From UBA6136 sp041178325 (GTDB lineage Bacteria > Pseudomonadota > Gammaproteobacteria > Methylococcales > Methylococcaceae): 64,000 bases of DNA. This document shows, in pieces, positions 7,810-15,275 of this stretch (positions are counted from its first letter, which is position 1; every line of letters starts with the position of its first letter). Location: the NCBI GenBank assembly GCA_041178325.1, contig JBEGVN010000036.1:1-64000 (forward strand), written 5' to 3'. The notes under the pieces were generated by a model that saw only the letters and a list, made by a program, of their open reading frames with translations, ran no database searches and was not told where the DNA came from. The translations under genes and the position numbers were made by a program.

Positions 7810-9339
7810 TCAGGTTACGTTGTACCAAGACCGGCCGTCCTCTGCGAGGAGTTGGTCGGATGCCTCCGGACCAAAGGAGCCGGCCGGATAATTCGGGAAA
7901 TTTCGTGGGGGAAGGGCCTGCCAGACATCAAGGATAGGCTGGATCAGACTCCATCCGGCTTCCACCATGTCAGCACGCTGGAACAGGGTGGCATCTCCGA
8001 GCATGCAATCGAGCATGAGGCGTTCATAACCCGTGTTCGGCGTCTGTCCGAAATAGTCTTTGTAGTTAAAGTCCATCTTGAGCGTACCGAGCTTCATGGA
8101 GGGACCAGGAATTTTGGCACCATACTCAAGCGAAACGCCTTCATCGGGCTGAATACGGATCACCAGTCGGTTATCGCGAAGTTCATCGATATCGGTGCTG
8201 TTGAACAAGAGGAAGGGCGCCTTGCGAAAAGTAATTACGATATTGGTGTATCGCTGGGCCATGCGCTTTCCCGTTCGGATATAGAACGGCACGCCGGCCC
8301 ACCGCCAGTTGTCGACCATGAGCTTGAGGGCCACAAAAGTATTCGTACTGGACTCAGGGTTGACGTTGGGTTCTGACCGGTAGGCGGGGCAGTCCTTGCC
8401 GCCCAGTTGCCCAGCGCCATACTGGCCCCGAACCACCTGAGTCAGAACTTCTTCGGGCGTCAGCGTCTGGATGCCCCGAAGGAGCTTGGTCTGTTCATCG
8501 CGAACCGCATTGGCTTCAAAGGAAACCGGAGGTTCCATGGCCGTGAGGGAAACCAGCTGCAGGAGATGGTTAGGTACCATGTCCTTAAGGGCGCCAGCCC
8601 CCTCGTAGTAAGAGGCGCGCATTTCAACACCGACCGTTTCTGCGGCAGTGATCTGGACGTTGTCGATGTAGCGCCGATTCCAAATCGGTTCAAAAATACT
8701 GTTTGCGAAGCGCAGGACCATGAGGTTCTGTACGGTTTCCTTACCGAGATAATGATCGATGCGGAAAATCTGTCGCTCGCTCAGGATTTTCTTGATCCTC
8801 TTATTCAGTTCGATGGCTGAAGCAAGATCGTGACCGAAGGGCTTTTCAATGATGAAACGGCGCCAGTGATCTCCCTCATCCTTGGCAAGCCCAGCCTTGT
8901 CGAGTTGTTCAACGATTTCACCAAAGAAATCAGGCGAGGTGGAGAGGTAATAGAAATGTCGGTCTCCAATACCGAATTTCTCTTTCATCTCTGCAGTGGC
9001 TTGCCCGATTTCCTTATAGAAGGCGGGGTCCTTGAAATTACCGCCGACATAGCCGATCCGTTCCTCAAACCATTTGACAAGTTTTTCATCGACATCGGTT
9101 CCGGCATATTCCCGGATGGCATCTACCAGATGCTTTTGAAAGACGCCGGGCTCGAGCGGCTTTGAGCCTGTTCCGATGACCGCAAAACGTTCTGACAAGA
9201 GGCCTTTCTGTGCAACGTTATAGAGGGAGGGGAGTAGCTTCCTCTTGGCAAGGTCCCCGGTTCCCCCGAAGATCACCATGACACAGTCATCCGCAGCACG
9301 GTTTTGAAGGCCAATTGGCGTAGCGCTATTCACGGTCAT
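7810..9339 (-). CDS. zwf: Glucose-6-phosphate 1-dehydrogenase
   Basis: 509 aa, the usual length. The N-terminal Rossmann motif GGTGDLAKRKLLPSLY binds NADP. RIDHYLGKETVQNLMVLRF carries the catalytic His and substrate-binding residues. It oxidises glucose-6-phosphate to 6-phosphogluconolactone in the cytoplasm. In methylotrophs it opens the cyclic, dissimilatory branch of the ribulose monophosphate pathway. No 6-phosphogluconate dehydrogenase or hexulose-phosphate synthase gene is nearby. First gene of the zwf-tal pair. Confidence 0.97.
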   Translation of the reverse strand: MTVNSATPIGLQNRAADDCVMVIFGGTGDLAKRKLLPSLYNVAQKGLLSERFAVIGTGSKPLEPGVFQKHLVDAIREYAGTDVDEKLVKWFEERIGYVGGNFKDPAFYKEIGQATAEMKEKFGIGDRHFYYLSTSPDFFGEIVEQLDKAGLAKDEGDHWRRFIIEKPFGHDLASAIELNKRIKKILSERQIFRIDHYLGKETVQNLMVLRFANSIFEPIWNRRYIDNVQITAAETVGVEMRASYYEGAGALKDMVPNHLLQLVSLTAMEPPVSFEANAVRDEQTKLLRGIQTLTPEEVLTQVVRGQYGAGQLGGKDCPAYRSEPNVNPESSTNTFVALKLMVDNWRWAGVPFYIRTGKRMAQRYTNIVITFRKAPFLLFNSTDIDELRDNRLVIRIQPDEGVSLEYGAKIPGPSMKLGTLKMDFNYKDYFGQTPNTGYERLMLDCMLGDATLFQRADMVEAGWSLIQPILDVWQALPPRNFPNYPAGSFGPEASDQLLAEDGRSWYNVT

Positions 9340-9427
9340 TTTGCAGTCTCCTTTGTGTGGGGGCTAGGGCCCCAGGATCAAGCCACGAGCGGCCATCATA
9401 CGCCTCAGTTGGTGTTGAGACGTATCA

Positions 9428-11320
9428 TCACTTGTAATTTTTTATAACAGCGGACATAAGGTATCGAGTCATGATTAATACTCCAATGCCGCCAAGACCC
9501 ACCCGATAAGAGAGAAACCCCTGATAAATGCGTTTCCAAGCGCCCAATTCCCCTTCTGGGCCTTCTGCTCGAGCAATGTTTTCCAGATAGAGCACGATGG
9601 CATCCCTAGCTCTTCGAGCATGACCTGAGGCCAGGTTGTCTATAGAAAGGTGGAGTTCGGCAATCAGTGGATTGATACCTACCTCTCTCAAGGATGCAAT
9701 GACGTGCTGGTAGCCTGATCCAAGCCCGCTCAGCTCGATTGCAAGGTTGAGTCCCAGACATTCAGGCTCAAACTGGCCGAAGTGCCAGCCCATGGCAACC
9801 ATGTATGAAGGAAAGGTGAATGCGGGGGAATGAATCCTCTGGTCTTGCGCGAAAGCAGGGTCTGCAATGCTCGGAAGATGAATATCGAGTGATTCTAGAA
9901 GTTGGCGATAGATGCGGGGATGATTCTGGGTAGGGTCGCCGTTACCGAGTTCATCTTCGTGGATCTTGATGAGTTCGCGATGCCACGCTTGGGGTGGGCC
10001 AGGCGTGGAGGCTACCCCCGAAAGCCAGGCCCCATCGACCAGGACCGCTGGGCTCAGCTGGGTCAAAGTCCAACGCCAATCCTCGCGTGAGAGGCGCTTG
10101 GAGAAAAAACGGCGTCTTTGAGGGCGCAGGGCAGCTTCATGTCGATCATGGAGAAACTGATCCAGTCGAGCGGGCTCATAGCCAAACGGTTTTGGAAGTA
10201 CCCCAAGGTATTGCAGTCGCCGAGTCCTTTGGAGTATTTGGTGAATCAACCGGACACCCTCTCTTGGAAGTTCCGCTGCATTTTCAGCGACCACCAGATG
10301 GTGAAAGAGGTTTCGGTTTCCCCTGAGTCTCAGGGGCATCGGTGGGCGGTTGGTCACGCGCTGTGCCGTACCAAGCCCGGTCGATTCTCTGATGATTTTG
10401 TTGGCCGAGGCTGACTCTGGCGATGTGATCCACGCTGAGGCGGCCCTGCGTTCGGACCCGTCGAATACTCCAAACATGGGTCCACCAAAGTCCATGGCCT
10501 TAATCAGGCGACTCCCAAGAGGACAGGCTTTGTCGATGAGTGGCGATTTTTCGAGGGCCATCAAAAGGGGCTCGGGATTTTTCCCATGGTCTTCGAACCA
10601 CGCATCCAGGGAGCGCCCCTCCAGTTGCACTTTGGCGTGATAGCCTTTGGCAGCTTCTGCCTTTGCCGCTAGGATTCTGGAAAAGGCAGCGCGATGCGTA
10701 AGAGCGGGCTCGAGGTCATCCTCAGGCGCGAAGACCTTCAGCGCTGCCGCTCTGTAGAGGGCAAAACCCTGTCGGATTCGGTTTAAGTCCACGCCGGTAT
10801 TCAGCGCGGCATCTAAGGCGCTCAGGGCCCATTCATGTTGCGGGGCCTGTGGATGGCTCCCCTGCAGTTTCATGGACGTATGGGCCAGCGTCACCCCCAA
10901 AATTTCGGGGAGAAATCGGCGAGGGAAGTGCCGCAAGGTCAGAAGATCGATACACAGTCCCAGGGCCCCAGGGTGGTTCGGGTCGCGATGAAGGAAATCC
11001 AGTCCTCTGATGGGCGAGGGATGATCCAGCGAGCGGCAATAGATCTGGTAGAGCATGCCTTCAATGGGACCATCGGCTGTGGCGGGGCGGGCCATCCGGC
11101 TGAGCCAGACAGGCGCAATCGATCTGACGGGGAGCCAGTCTGCATCAAAGCAACGGTCGTCTGATTCGATGGCCTCATTTGGCGACCAGAAGGCCTCAAG
11201 GTCTCCATTGAAAGCGTTGGTGGACTCCAGGTGCTCCGCCAGTCTCTTGAGCCCTTCTTCAAGAGTCTCTTGTGACGGCGAGGGCCGAAAAAGTCCGATT
11301 GCGAGATCAAACGAGGGCAT
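9428..11320 (-). CDS. Haem-oxygenase-like di-iron oxidase (iron-containing redox enzyme family)
   Basis: 630 aa from ATG 11320 (GTG at 11323 is one codon longer). The C-terminal third has the signature of haem-oxygenase-fold metal-dependent oxidases: HEDELGNGDP, then FEPECLGLNLAIELSGLG, then IAELHLSIDNLASGHARRA. The Glu, His and Asp residues are placed as in the iron-containing redox enzyme family, whose relatives oxidise amines, cleave C-C bonds or decarboxylate fatty acids. The first 350 residues match nothing I know. It overlaps the carbamoyltransferase stop by 1 nt (GTGATG), so the two are translationally coupled. The substrate is unknown. Confidence 0.8.
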   Translation of the reverse strand: MPSFDLAIGLFRPSPSQETLEEGLKRLAEHLESTNAFNGDLEAFWSPNEAIESDDRCFDADWLPVRSIAPVWLSRMARPATADGPIEGMLYQIYCRSLDHPSPIRGLDFLHRDPNHPGALGLCIDLLTLRHFPRRFLPEILGVTLAHTSMKLQGSHPQAPQHEWALSALDAALNTGVDLNRIRQGFALYRAAALKVFAPEDDLEPALTHRAAFSRILAAKAEAAKGYHAKVQLEGRSLDAWFEDHGKNPEPLLMALEKSPLIDKACPLGSRLIKAMDFGGPMFGVFDGSERRAASAWITSPESASANKIIRESTGLGTAQRVTNRPPMPLRLRGNRNLFHHLVVAENAAELPREGVRLIHQILQRTRRLQYLGVLPKPFGYEPARLDQFLHDRHEAALRPQRRRFFSKRLSREDWRWTLTQLSPAVLVDGAWLSGVASTPGPPQAWHRELIKIHEDELGNGDPTQNHPRIYRQLLESLDIHLPSIADPAFAQDQRIHSPAFTFPSYMVAMGWHFGQFEPECLGLNLAIELSGLGSGYQHVIASLREVGINPLIAELHLSIDNLASGHARRARDAIVLYLENIARAEGPEGELGAWKRIYQGFLSYRVGLGGIGVLIMTRYLMSAVIKNYK

Positions 11321-13089
11321 CACGCGCCTGAGTTTTTCATGAACAAACGGTTTCCAATGACCAGCACATCCAGCCCCGATCCCAAAAACACCGAAAAGGC
11401 ATCCTCGACCGAGTGAACGATGGGTTTACCCATGACATTGAAGCTGGTGTTAAGGAGCAGTGGGACTCCCGTTCGATCATGAAACGCGGAAATCAGGCCA
11501 TGGAAGTCTGGATTCCTTCGCGCTGTAACGGACTGCAGTCGACCGGTGCCATCGACATGAACTACGGCCGGGACGCGCTGACGCATTTCCGGACGAAAAC
11601 GAAGGGTCCGGTCCATGTAAGGGGTATCCTGGTAGGCTTCGAAATAATCGGGTCCAAATTCGTGGAGTATTGAGGGCGCATAAGGCCTGAAGCGTTCCCG
11701 AAATTTGATGATCCGATTGACGCGATCCATCATTGCAGGGTCCCTGGGGTCTGCAAGAATCGAGCGGTGGCCGAGCGCGCGCGGGCCGAATTCAGCGCGT
11801 CCACGCATCCATCCAATGATCTGGCCGTGGGAGAGAAGATCTGCCGTTCGGGCCCAAAGATCGCTGTCTTCCAGTTCCTCGACATGCAGGCCGCAATAGC
11901 GGGCGAAGCGATCCAAAGATGCCGTATTCACGCTGCTGCCGAGATAGGGCGAAAGCACTTCCCGGCGGGTTGGCGCATCCGGGTGATCGCGGTGGTAGGC
12001 AAGAAGAGCTGCCCCGAGTGCGGTCCCATCATCTGCCGGGGCCGAGGGAACATGGAGAGCATCGAAGGGGGTATTTTGAAGCAGTTGGCCGTTCGTGACG
12101 GAATTGAGGGCGCAGCCTCCACCGAGCACCAGGTTTCCAGAGACCCCCTTGACTCTGAAGGCCGACAAAAGGGCGTTAACGGTCTCCATGAAAAACTGTT
12201 GTCCGGTGTGCGCAAGATCTGCAACCGTTTCAGGCGGTGCATCGGCTCGTCGGCGATAACGCTCAAGGGCCCGAAGATCTTTGAAAAAAGTGCGGCGGTC
12301 CTGATGCAGATTGAAGCCTTCGACCTGGATTAAACGGCGCAGACGTTCCAGAATTTCAGGGTCAGTCTTGCCATAGGAGGCAAGCCCCATGACCTTCCAC
12401 TCCTCACCAGCCATCCAGTCAAATCCGCAAAGCTCGGTCAGTTTCATGTAGAAAAAGCCCAGACTTTGGGGGCCTCTGGACTGGTACAGCGGGCTGAGCC
12501 GCCCTTTCTCATACGCAAAGAAGGCCAAGGACCCGGATTCGCCATAGGAATCGATGACGGCACATGCCGCATCTTCAAAAGGGCTGCCATAGGCCGCAAG
12601 GGCGGCATGCGTCAGGTGATGGTCATAATGACGAAACTCAATGGCAACGCCGCCAAAGTCATGGCGGAGCGTTCGAGACAGGGTCAGTCCTGCACGCTTG
12701 AGGGCCTGATGCTGGAGTGACTGCATGTAATTGATCTCCCAGGTCGGGAGGCAGGCTGCGAGCTCTCGTCCGCGATACTGGAGGATGCCCCGAGGGGTAA
12801 GCCAGCCCATTTTCTGGGCCAAGCTTTCGTACCAGGGTCTTCGGGCTTTCCAGTTGCTGGCGATCACTATCCGCTCTGCATCGCCAGCATATTCCCGGAG
12901 CAGTCGGGGGAGCGTGAAGGGATTGTCTGGCTCCATGTTGATGCCGCGCTTGTACTGGAGGGGGCGCTCCAATGCTTCGGCAAAAAGCACGCGTCCCGTG
13001 CCATCCACCATTGCAACGGCAGGGTCATGGTAGGTTGAACCAAGCCCAAGGTAGACTGTCGGACCGTGTATGGAATAGCCCTTAGCCAT
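11320..13089 (-). CDS. Carbamoyltransferase, NodU/CmcH/TobZ family
   Basis: 589 aa. Two-domain enzyme. The N-terminal Kae1-like domain has the metal/adenylate motif HYDHHLTHAALAAYGSPF and the GGGCALNSVTNG ATP loop; the C-terminal YrdC-like part has GRAEFGPRALGHRSILADPR, FRPYAPSIL and LNTSFNVMGKPIVHS. The family makes carbamoyl-adenylate from carbamoyl phosphate and ATP and transfers the carbamoyl group to a hydroxyl, usually in natural products or Nod factors. It is first in a two-gene unit with the di-iron oxidase and divergent from the AlkB-like hydroxylase, suggesting a small tailoring pathway. Confidence 0.92.
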   Translation of the reverse strand: MAKGYSIHGPTVYLGLGSTYHDPAVAMVDGTGRVLFAEALERPLQYKRGINMEPDNPFTLPRLLREYAGDAERIVIASNWKARRPWYESLAQKMGWLTPRGILQYRGRELAACLPTWEINYMQSLQHQALKRAGLTLSRTLRHDFGGVAIEFRHYDHHLTHAALAAYGSPFEDAACAVIDSYGESGSLAFFAYEKGRLSPLYQSRGPQSLGFFYMKLTELCGFDWMAGEEWKVMGLASYGKTDPEILERLRRLIQVEGFNLHQDRRTFFKDLRALERYRRRADAPPETVADLAHTGQQFFMETVNALLSAFRVKGVSGNLVLGGGCALNSVTNGQLLQNTPFDALHVPSAPADDGTALGAALLAYHRDHPDAPTRREVLSPYLGSSVNTASLDRFARYCGLHVEELEDSDLWARTADLLSHGQIIGWMRGRAEFGPRALGHRSILADPRDPAMMDRVNRIIKFRERFRPYAPSILHEFGPDYFEAYQDTPYMDRTLRFRPEMRQRVPAVVHVDGTGRLQSVTARRNPDFHGLISAFHDRTGVPLLLNTSFNVMGKPIVHSVEDAFSVFLGSGLDVLVIGNRLFMKNSGA

Positions 13090-13227
13090 GGGTCGAGGCG
13101 GAACGTTTCATAGATCTGAACGTTAAGTGCGCTTTCGCGGGATATGAAATTTCGTGCATGGTAAAGTTTTCTACTGCCAATTTGTGACCCGCATCATGCC
13201 TCTAAGTTCGATTTCAGGCCCGAGAGT
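13090..13227. promoter_or_regulatory. Divergent intergenic region of the carbamoyltransferase/AlkB-like genes
   Basis: 138 bp separating two divergent genes, AT-richer around 13135-13185 (GATATGAAATTTCG and GTAAAGTTTTC). It must hold promoters for both directions, but no consensus box or operator stood out. Confidence 0.4.
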
Positions 13228-14331
13228 ATGACCTTGCTCGCTGACGGTCGGCCAGTCAAATCACATGTGACGCCCTGGTGGTGGGGTTTTACCCTTGCGC
13301 TGGTTCTGCCCCTTTCCCTTTTCGGCTTTCTTGTCACTGGCCCACATGGGATTGAAGCCGTGTGCCTCTGGCTGCTCCCGGTTCCCTGTCTCATTGCCCT
13401 GGATTGTCTTTCTGGCCCTGAACGCCGCCAGGTGTCTTCCGAGTATGCTGAACCATTTCTTTCGGTCATTCTGGGGCTCATTGCCCTTTTGGCGCCGCTG
13501 AATATCCTGGCTTTGGGCGTTTTTGTCGCCCAGCTCCCCGTGGCCTTTGTGGCTGAAGATTGGTGGGTCACTGGACTCGACCTTCTGGGGCTTCGGATGC
13601 TGGGAGGCACAACGTTATGTTGTTCGGTGATTGCTCCGGCACATGAATTAATGCATCGGCGTCCCCGTTGGGTCCGGCGGGTGGCCCGAGGGCTTCTCAT
13701 TCTGGTCTTCTCGGATGTTTTCTATTTTGCCCATGGGGGGGGGCATCACCGTCACCTCGGCCGGTCACAAGATCCTTCCACCGCGCGACTCGGTGAGACC
13801 TATCCGGAATTTTTCAAACGTTCGCTGATGACCCAGTGGCAACAGGCCATCCGGCTCCATCCGAAGGCTTTTCGGCGGGGGCTTTTGATGCAGGCACTTC
13901 TGCTGCTGGCCTTCGGGCTGGCCTTCGGCTGGGGCGCGGCGCTGGTTTGGCTCTACCTTAGCTGGGTGGCCATTCGACTGCTCGAAGCCGTGAATTATTT
14001 TCAGCACTATGGGCTAACGGCAGAGAGTGCTTTGGGACATCACACCGCGTGGCGTTGCGATGGGGCGGTCAGTTATTTCCTTTTTTTGGGACTGACTCGC
14101 CATGCAGATCATCATCGCCGGCCCATGGCGCCTTTTTTGGAGTTGGCATCTGAAGATGACGGGCCGGAACTTCCCACCGGATATCTTGGAACGGCTGTCT
14201 GGGTAAAAAATCACAGCCGGAGCTATGGGCGTTTTGCCCGAGAAAGACTCAGGACGCTCGTGTCTCAGTCCGAGGAGGTTGTGATGGGTTCCGAGCTTTC
14301 GAGAGCGAATACAGCAAAAGGCCAGTCTTGA
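13228..14331 (+). CDS. AlkB-like membrane di-iron hydroxylase (alkane 1-monooxygenase family)
   Basis: 367 aa integral membrane protein. All four histidine clusters are present: HELMH in APAHELMHRR, HGGGHHRH, the family-specific EAVNYFQHYGL, and LTRHADHHRRPMAPF. These bind the di-iron centre that hydroxylates terminal C-H bonds of alkanes, aromatics or fatty chains; several hydrophobic helices precede and separate them. No rubredoxin gene or rubredoxin fusion is nearby, though classical alkane hydroxylases need one. It is somewhat shorter than typical AlkB (about 400 aa). Its position beside an oxidase and a carbamoyltransferase suggests a dedicated biosynthetic substrate rather than growth on alkanes (inference). 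Confidence 0.85.
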   Translation: MTLLADGRPVKSHVTPWWWGFTLALVLPLSLFGFLVTGPHGIEAVCLWLLPVPCLIALDCLSGPERRQVSSEYAEPFLSVILGLIALLAPLNILALGVFVAQLPVAFVAEDWWVTGLDLLGLRMLGGTTLCCSVIAPAHELMHRRPRWVRRVARGLLILVFSDVFYFAHGGGHHRHLGRSQDPSTARLGETYPEFFKRSLMTQWQQAIRLHPKAFRRGLLMQALLLLAFGLAFGWGAALVWLYLSWVAIRLLEAVNYFQHYGLTAESALGHHTAWRCDGAVSYFLFLGLTRHADHHRRPMAPFLELASEDDGPELPTGYLGTAVWVKNHSRSYGRFARERLRTLVSQSEEVVMGSELSRANTAKGQS

Positions 14332-14380
14332 AACCGGAGACAGGCCCGAGCGTCCATTCGTCCCGTCAGGATTCCAGCGC

Positions 14381-15064
14381 CTACAGGGGTCTTGCGACCA
14401 TCCGGTAGATTTTGCCCGCCAGATAGCCTCCCCAAAGGGGAGCAATCCAGAAAACCCACAGTTCGGTCAGCGCCCATCCACCGGCCCAGGCTGCAGGACC
14501 AGTGCTGCGGGCTGGATTCACGGAGAGGTTGGTCATCGGAATGCCGATGAGATGGATTGCGACCAGCGTCAGGCCGATGGCAAGAGCCGCAAATCCCGGG
14601 GGTGCTCGGCCATCGGTGGCGCCGAGTACAACCAGGACAAAGAAAAACGTCAAGACCGATTCTGCTACAAGGGCGGCAACGAGACCGAATCCACCGGGTG
14701 AATGCTCGCCGTAACCATTGGCAACATGCGCCAGTGCCTCCTCCAGTCCGGGCATCCCAAGGGTGAGCAGCTTGATCAATCCCGCGCCAATGAGCGCACC
14801 CAAAATTTGAGATGTCAGGTACCAGGGAAGATTTCGGCGAGGGAACCGACCTGCAGCTACTAGGCCAAGGCTTACAGCAGGATTGAAATGACCACCTGAA
14901 ATGTGGCCCAAAGCATAAATGCCGCCGATTAGGGACAGTCCGAAGGCGAGCGCAACGCCAACACCCCCAAGACTCGGTCCCGCAAGGGCCGCAGCCCCAC
15001 ATCCTCCCAACACAAGCCAGGCGGTCCCGAGGGCTTCAGCGGCGCATTTGCGTTTTAGATTCAT
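14381..15064 (-). CDS. aqpZ: Aquaporin Z-type water channel
   Basis: 227 aa, six membrane helices and both NPA boxes: GGHFNPAVSLG and SVNPARSTGPA. The His in LVAIHLIGIP and the Arg after the second NPA fit the narrow water-selective filter of AqpZ rather than the glycerol-facilitator type. It is convergent with the AlkB-like gene (49 bp apart) and divergent from aceE. Confidence 0.92.
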   Translation of the reverse strand: MNLKRKCAAEALGTAWLVLGGCGAAALAGPSLGGVGVALAFGLSLIGGIYALGHISGGHFNPAVSLGLVAAGRFPRRNLPWYLTSQILGALIGAGLIKLLTLGMPGLEEALAHVANGYGEHSPGGFGLVAALVAESVLTFFFVLVVLGATDGRAPPGFAALAIGLTLVAIHLIGIPMTNLSVNPARSTGPAAWAGGWALTELWVFWIAPLWGGYLAGKIYRMVARPL

Positions 15065-15186
15065 GGGGAAAGATACCTGGGTTGAAAGGGGAGCATAATT
15101 CTAGCCCGGACCACGTCTTTGAGGGCGATTTGCTCCGAAATGGTGCCTTTTGAGACAAATGGTTTTGTTGGTGAACGCGCTATCAA

Positions 15187-15217
15187 TGGAATCTGGCAGA
15201 CAGGCTTGTCTATAATC
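15187..15217 (+). promoter_or_regulatory. Candidate aceE promoter
   Basis: A perfect TATAAT box lies at 15211-15216, 60 bp before the aceE start. The matching -35 region (about 15188-15193) is poor, so an activator or weak basal promoter is likely. Confidence 0.45.
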
Positions 15218-15275
15218 CGCCAATGTCCCGATTGCTTTTGCGATCGTCCTATACGCCAAGGGTGCAATCCTCCGC

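Noticed and set aside
12867..13049. Short minus-strand frame within the carbamoyltransferase gene
   Set aside because: Out-of-frame shadow of the carbamoyltransferase N-terminus.
14265..15002. 245-codon minus-strand frame over the aquaporin gene
   Set aside because: Same strand but another frame of aqpZ; Cys/Arg/Trp-rich shadow without motifs, while the aqpZ frame has both NPA boxes.
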